This document shows, in pieces, positions 13,251 through 16,453 of a stretch of 16,453 nt of DNA. The position numbers and the translations under genes were made by a program. The DNA lies in contig CAJMRN010000044.1 in NCBI GenBank assembly GCA_905215815.1, positions 1 through 16,453 of the forward strand. The letters are read 5' to 3'. This stretch comes from an uncultured bacterium (lineage in GTDB: Bacteria > Actinomycetota > Coriobacteriia > Coriobacteriales > Coriobacteriaceae). The notes beneath the pieces were generated by a model. It was not told the origin of the DNA. It did not search any database and saw only the letters and a program-made list of their open reading frames with translations. Every line of letters begins with the position of its first letter. Positions within the stretch are counted from its first letter, which is position 1.

Positions 13251-13368
13251 GGTAGATGTTCCTCCGAACTAAGAACCGAAGAGAGGTGCGCAGCCTTTAT
13301 ACGGCCCGTGGTATGCAAGCCAGGCATACGCACATCTTCGGAAACGTACAAGTCGTAAGAGCGACTGC
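13251..13368 (-). other. rpsQ-rplN gap with small hairpins
   Basis: A 118-base gap within an otherwise tightly packed ribosomal operon. On the minus strand it can form AGTCG/CGACT (loop of 6) and GTATGC/GCATAC (loop of 7). Neither is followed by a T-run. It might carry an internal promoter or a control hairpin for rplN-rplX; I found no clear promoter. Confidence 0.4.
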
Positions 13369-13629
13369 TTATTTAGCGCGCTCGACGACCTCGATGAGGC
13401 GCCAACGCTTCATCTTGGACATAGGACGGGTCTCCATAACGCGGACGGTGTCGCCCACGCCAGCCGTGCACTCCTCGTCGTGAGCGTGCAGCTTCTTGGA
13501 GCTGGTCATCATCTTGCCGTACTTGGGGTGACGCTTGCGCTCGGTGATGGTGACAACAATGGTCTTGGCACCGGAGACGGAGGTAACGACACCCGTACGG
13601 ACCTTACGCGAGTTACGCGAATCAGTCAT
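13369..13629 (-). CDS. rpsQ: 30S ribosomal protein S17
   Basis: The protein is 86 residues, normal for S17. The start at 13629 (MTDSRNSRKVRTG) has AAGGAG 6 bases upstream. The OB-fold pattern GVVTSVSGAKTIVVTI and the family signature GDTVRVMETRPMSKMKRWRL are present. S17 binds 16S rRNA early in 30S assembly. It follows rpmC after 16 bases. Confidence 0.97.
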   Translation of the reverse strand: MTDSRNSRKVRTGVVTSVSGAKTIVVTITERKRHPKYGKMMTSSKKLHAHDEECTAGVGDTVRVMETRPMSKMKRWRLIEVVERAK

Positions 13630-13645
13630 GTTCTCTCCTTAGGTC

Positions 13646-13861
13646 CTACTCGGCGACAGCGGACTTCTCCGCTGCGATCTCGCGGGCGCGTTGCTCCGTG
13701 AGGACGCGAGCGATGTCCTTCTTCACGGTGTTGACGCGAGCGGTGTTGTCCAGCTGGCTGGTGGCCATCTGGAAACGAAGGTTAAAGAGCTCGGCGCGCA
13801 TTTCCTTCAGCTTCTCAACGAGCTGAGCGTCCGAGAGCTCACGAATCTCTGCGGGCTTCAT
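13646..13861 (-). CDS. rpmC: 50S ribosomal protein L29
   Basis: The protein is 71 residues, within the L29 range of 60-75. The start ATG at 13861 shares a base with the rplP stop (TAATG), with AAGGAGGAG just upstream, so translation is coupled. The sequence shows the two-helix L29 pattern: EIRELSDAQLVEKLKEMRAE, LFNLRFQMATSQLDN and VKKDIARVLTEQR. L29 lies at the peptide exit tunnel with L23, near the docking site for trigger factor and the signal recognition particle. Confidence 0.96.
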   Translation of the reverse strand: MKPAEIRELSDAQLVEKLKEMRAELFNLRFQMATSQLDNTARVNTVKKDIARVLTEQRAREIAAEKSAVAE

Positions 13862-14364
13862 TAGTTCTCCTCCTTGGCGGCGGCGGCGTCCTCAGCAGCC
13901 CACTTGGCCTCGAGAGCGGCCTCCTCAGCCATCTCCTTCTCGATGCGCTGCTCGGCATTCTTGGCAGCAACAATCTTGGTCTTGATGGGAAGCTTGTGCT
14001 GTGCAAGACGCAGAGCCTCGCGAGCGACCTCCTCGGGCACGCCCTTGACCTCGAACATGATGCGGCCGGGCTTGACGACGGCCACCCACTCCTCGGGGTT
14101 ACCCTTACCAGAACCCATGCGAGTCTCGGCAGGCTTCTTGGTGATGGGCTTATCGGGGAAGATCGTGATGTAGACACGACCGCCACGCTTCATGTAGCGG
14201 GTCATGGCAATACGAGCGGCCTCGATCTGACGGTTGGTGATCCAATGGGCCTCGAGAGCCTGGATACCAAACTCGCCGAAATGCAGCTCGGTATTACCCT
14301 TGGCCTGGCCCTTCATGGAGCCACGCTGCACCTTGCGGTGAAGAATACGCTTAGGGGCAAGCAC
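13861..14364 (-). CDS. rplP: 50S ribosomal protein L16 with acidic C-terminal tail
   Basis: The protein is 167 residues, about 30 longer than the usual 136-140. The start is a GTG at 14364 overlapping the rpsC stop by one base (TAGTG), with GGAGGGG upstream. The core is typical: LAPKRILHRKVQRGSMKGQA, then RYMKRGGRVYITIFPDKP, ETRMGSGKGNPEEWVAVVKPG and ending KLPIKTKIV near residue 132. After that comes a tail of roughly 30 residues rich in Ala and Glu (EQRIEKEMAEEAALEAKWAA and more) that should form a charged helix. L16 organises the A site and binds 23S rRNA late in 50S assembly. The tail does not come from a frameshift: the frame stays open to a stop that overlaps the rpmC start. Confidence 0.97.
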   Translation of the reverse strand: MLAPKRILHRKVQRGSMKGQAKGNTELHFGEFGIQALEAHWITNRQIEAARIAMTRYMKRGGRVYITIFPDKPITKKPAETRMGSGKGNPEEWVAVVKPGRIMFEVKGVPEEVAREALRLAQHKLPIKTKIVAAKNAEQRIEKEMAEEAALEAKWAAEDAAAAKEEN

Positions 14365-15074
14365 TACTGACCCCTCCTCTCGGAGTTACGACGACGAGGA
14401 CGGGAAGAGCCCTCGAGTGCAGGGTTGGGAACAGGCTGGCCCGGGAGCTTCTCGCCCAGGTAGATCCAGACCTTCACGCCGCAAGCGCCCATGGTGGTGC
14501 TGGCGACAGCCGTGCCGTAGTCGATCTTGGCACGGAGGGTGTGCAGAGGCACGCGACCCTCACGGTACCACTCACGACGGCCCATCTCGGCACCGCCGAG
14601 ACGACCGGAGCACTGGATACGGATGCCCTTAGCGCCAGCCTTGCGGGCGGACTGGACAGCCTTGCGCATAGCGCGACGGAAGGCAACGCGGCCCTCGAGC
14701 TGCTCGGCGATAGACTGAGCAACGAGGTTGGCGTCGAGCTCGGGGCGCTTGATCTCGACAACGTCGACGGAGAGCTGGCCCTTGGAGACGCCAGCGACCT
14801 TCTCGAGCTCGGTACGGAGGGTATCGATCTCGGCACCCTTCTTACCGATGACAACGCCGGGGCGAGCGGTGAGGATGATGACCTTCACCTTGTCGCCAGC
14901 GCGCTCGATCTCGACGCGGGAGACAGCTGCGCGGGAAAGACGCTTCTCGAGGTACTTGCGGATCTCGAGATCGTTACCGAGGGTCTTAGCGTAATCCTTC
15001 TCTGCGAACCAGCGGGAGCGCCAGTTCTCGGTGATGCCAAGACGGAAGCCGGTGGGGTAGACTTTCTGACCCAT
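14364..15074 (-). CDS. rpsC: 30S ribosomal protein S3
   Basis: The protein is 236 residues, normal for S3. It starts at 15074 (MGQKVYPTGFRLGITENW), with AAAGGAGG upstream overlapping the end of rplV. The KH-domain loop GVVIGKKG is at 73-80. The C-terminal S3 domain has GIRIQCSGRLGGAEMGR, GRVPLHTLRAKIDYG and GVKVWIYLGE, with a short basic tail (SSRPRRRNSERR). S3 lines the mRNA entry tunnel with S4 and S5. The gene is 6 bases after rplV and overlaps rplP. Confidence 0.98.
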   Translation of the reverse strand: MGQKVYPTGFRLGITENWRSRWFAEKDYAKTLGNDLEIRKYLEKRLSRAAVSRVEIERAGDKVKVIILTARPGVVIGKKGAEIDTLRTELEKVAGVSKGQLSVDVVEIKRPELDANLVAQSIAEQLEGRVAFRRAMRKAVQSARKAGAKGIRIQCSGRLGGAEMGRREWYREGRVPLHTLRAKIDYGTAVASTTMGACGVKVWIYLGEKLPGQPVPNPALEGSSRPRRRNSERRGQ

Positions 15075-15080
15075 ACAGCT

Positions 15081-15452
15081 TTACGCCTCCTTTCGAGGAG
15101 CAACGACGACGGTGATGTGGGAAGTACGCTTCAGAATGCGAGAAGCGGAACCCTTGGCGCGGGGACGGATGCGCTTAAGCGTCGGACCCTCGTCAACATA
15201 GGCAGCGGCGACAACCAGGTTGTCGGCACGCAGACCGTTGTTGTTCTCGGCGTTCGCAACGGCGGAACGGAGAACCTTCTCGACATCCACGGCGACGGCG
15301 CGGTCGCAGAAGTGGAGGATGTCGAAGGCCTGAGCGACAGGCTTGCGGCGGATCAGATCGACCACCAGGCGGGCCTTGCTGGGGGAAACACGCACGTACT
15401 TAGCGACGGCGCGAACCTCGGTGGCCTCAGTTTCAATAGACTTAGTTGCCAT
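15081..15452 (-). CDS. rplV: 50S ribosomal protein L22
   Basis: The protein is 123 residues, typical of L22 with a slightly long N-terminus (MATKSIETEATEVRAVAKYV). The core pattern VSPSKARLVVDLIRRKPV, LRSAVANAENN and the beta-hairpin segment TLKRIRPRAKGSASRILKRT are clear; that hairpin reaches into the peptide exit tunnel, where changes affect macrolide binding. The start at 15452 has AGGGGG about 10 bases upstream, overlapping the rpsS stop. Confidence 0.97.
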   Translation of the reverse strand: MATKSIETEATEVRAVAKYVRVSPSKARLVVDLIRRKPVAQAFDILHFCDRAVAVDVEKVLRSAVANAENNNGLRADNLVVAAAYVDEGPTLKRIRPRAKGSASRILKRTSHITVVVAPRKEA

Positions 15453-15466
15453 TTACGGTTAACCCC

Positions 15467-15727
15467 CTATTTGGCCTTGTGGCCACGGAACGTACGAGTC
15501 GGCGCGAACTCGCCGAGCTTGTGACCAACCATGGACTCGGTAACATACACGGGCACATGCTTGCGGCCGTCGTGGACGGCGATGGTGTGACCAACCATCT
15601 CGGGGAAGATGGTGGACGCGCGGGACCAGGTCTTCACGACGTCCTTCTTGCCAGCCTCGTTCATCGCGGTGATACGCGAGAGAAGGCGAGTCTCCACGAA
15701 CGGGCCCTTTTTGAGACTTCTGCTCAT
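15467..15727 (-). CDS. rpsS: 30S ribosomal protein S19
   Basis: The protein is 86 residues, slightly short of the usual 92-93. The start at 15727 (MSRSLKKGPFVETRLL) has GGAG about 9 bases upstream. The family signature IFPEMVGHTIAVHDGRKHVPVYVTESMVGHKLGEFAPTRTF is complete. S19 forms part of the 30S head and contacts S13 and the A-site tRNA side. It lies 32 bases after rplB. Confidence 0.98.
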   Translation of the reverse strand: MSRSLKKGPFVETRLLSRITAMNEAGKKDVVKTWSRASTIFPEMVGHTIAVHDGRKHVPVYVTESMVGHKLGEFAPTRTFRGHKAK

Positions 15728-15759
15728 AAGTGCTTTCTCCTAAAACTCGGTATCCGAAA

Positions 15760-16453
15760 TTACTTCTTACGGCGACGAATGATGTGCTGGTTCGAGACCT
15801 TCTTCTTCTTGCGCGTACGAAGGCCCTTCGTCGGCTTACCCCAGGGGGTAACAGAGGGACGACCAGAGGTGTGGTTCTTGCCCTCGCCACCGCCGTGCGG
15901 GTGGTCGACAGGGTTCATGACGGTACCGCGGACGGTCGGGCGCACGTTCATGTGACGCTTACGGCCGGCCTTGCCGATGACGATGTTGGAGTGATCGGCG
16001 TTGCCGACCTCACCGACGGTGGCGCGGCAGGTAACGAGGATGCGGCGCATCTCGGAGGAAGGCATACGGACGATAGCGTACTTGCCCTCCTTACCCATCA
16101 GCTGGCAGGAGTTACCGGCGGAACGGGCGATAGCAGCGCCCTTGCCCGGCTGGAACTCGACGGCGTGGATGAGCGTACCGACGGGGATGTCGGCGAGGGG
16201 CAGAGCGTTGCCCGGCTTGATGTCGGCGTCAGAACCGGACATGACGGTCTGACCGACCTCGAGGCCCTTGGGGGCCAGGATGTAGCGCTTCTCACCGTCA
16301 GCGTAGTGCAGCAGAGCGATGCGAGCGGAACGGTTCGGATCGTACTCGATCGTGGCAACCTTGGCGGGCACGCCGTCCTTGTTGCGCTTGAAGTCGATGC
16401 GACGATACTGACGCTTCACGCCGCCGCCCTGATGGCGAACGGAGATGTGACCG
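15760..16453 (-). CDS. rplB: 50S ribosomal protein L2 (5' end outside window)
   Basis: About 230 C-terminal residues are visible out of about 277; the start lies beyond the right edge. The first visible residues are GHISVRHQGGGVKRQYRRID, which match the RHQGGGHKRQYR segment of L2, with Val for the usual His. A GTG within this segment at 16419 is not the start. The peptidyl-transferase-region signature VMNPVDHPHGGGEGK, including the conserved histidine of HPHGGGEG, is present near the end. It closes with a basic tail (RTRKKKKVSNQHIIRRRKK). L2 is needed for subunit joining and peptidyl-transferase activity. Confidence 0.97.
   Translation of the reverse strand, partial: GHISVRHQGGGVKRQYRRIDFKRNKDGVPAKVATIEYDPNRSARIALLHYADGEKRYILAPKGLEVGQTVMSGSDADIKPGNALPLADIPVGTLIHAVEFQPGKGAAIARSAGNSCQLMGKEGKYAIVRMPSSEMRRILVTCRATVGEVGNADHSNIVIGKAGRKRHMNVRPTVRGTVMNPVDHPHGGGEGKNHTSGRPSVTPWGKPTKGLRTRKKKKVSNQHIIRRRKK

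Noticed and set aside
14541..15524. 327-residue open frame on the plus strand across rpsC, rplV and rpsS
   Set aside because: It crosses three highly conserved ribosomal genes on the other strand and shows no family pattern.
16419..16453. Start of rplB at the GTG at 16419
   Set aside because: The frame stays open to the window edge and upstream codons encode the conserved L2 RHQGGG segment, so the real start is outside the window.

Overview
The window is a stretch of high-GC bacterial chromosome that looks like a gut actinobacterium of the class Coriobacteriia, most likely Collinsella. This is an inference from three things: the protein sequences, GC-rich third codon positions, and several short intergenic repeat families (TGATCC...GGATCA units and GGCACCTT...GGTGGTTTT units) that I associate with that group. 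I see no rRNA, tRNA, phage or insertion-sequence gene.

Region 1 (1-5756) is a purine/urate-type module. Three genes lie on the minus strand: a uracil/xanthine-type NCS2 permease, the amidohydrolase SsnA, and the iron-sulfur flavoprotein YgfK, which runs off the left edge. Divergent from them is a YheO-type regulator with a PAS-like domain and a helix-turn-helix. ygfK and ssnA belong to a conserved set linked to anaerobic purine/urate breakdown. The permease probably supplies the substrate and the regulator probably controls the set. The gaps before ssnA and ygfK are full of stem-loops, and the permease promoter region carries a Fur-like box.

Region 2 (5757-9806) holds a bidirectional terminator, a RidA deaminase (minus), a repeat-rich divergent gap, and a two-gene plus-strand operon. 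The operon encodes an 831-residue U32 peptidase family protein (RlhA-like) and an RluA-family pseudouridine synthase, so it probably serves rRNA or tRNA modification.

Region 3 (9807-10236) is a convergent intergenic region with the most striking signal in the window. Six copies of a 15-bp element (TCTCAATCTGTAACA) alternate in orientation at an almost exact 40-bp spacing. They make three hairpins with different loops. A pair of diverged direct repeats flanks the array and an intrinsic terminator follows it.

Region 4 (10237-12562) is a minus-strand pair, a Gfo/Idh/MocA oxidoreductase followed by a DeoR-type regulator, with an upstream region of 10-bp-phased CGTG/CACG repeats. Two more TGATCC repeat units and a small AATGAGTA tandem repeat follow.

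Region 5 (12501-16453) is the S10 ribosomal protein operon on the minus strand: rplB (partial), rpsS, rplV, rpsC, rplP, rpmC, rpsQ, rplN, rplX. It ends abruptly with a strong terminator after rplX, where most bacteria continue into rplE and the rest of the spc cluster. L16 has an unusual acidic C-terminal tail.
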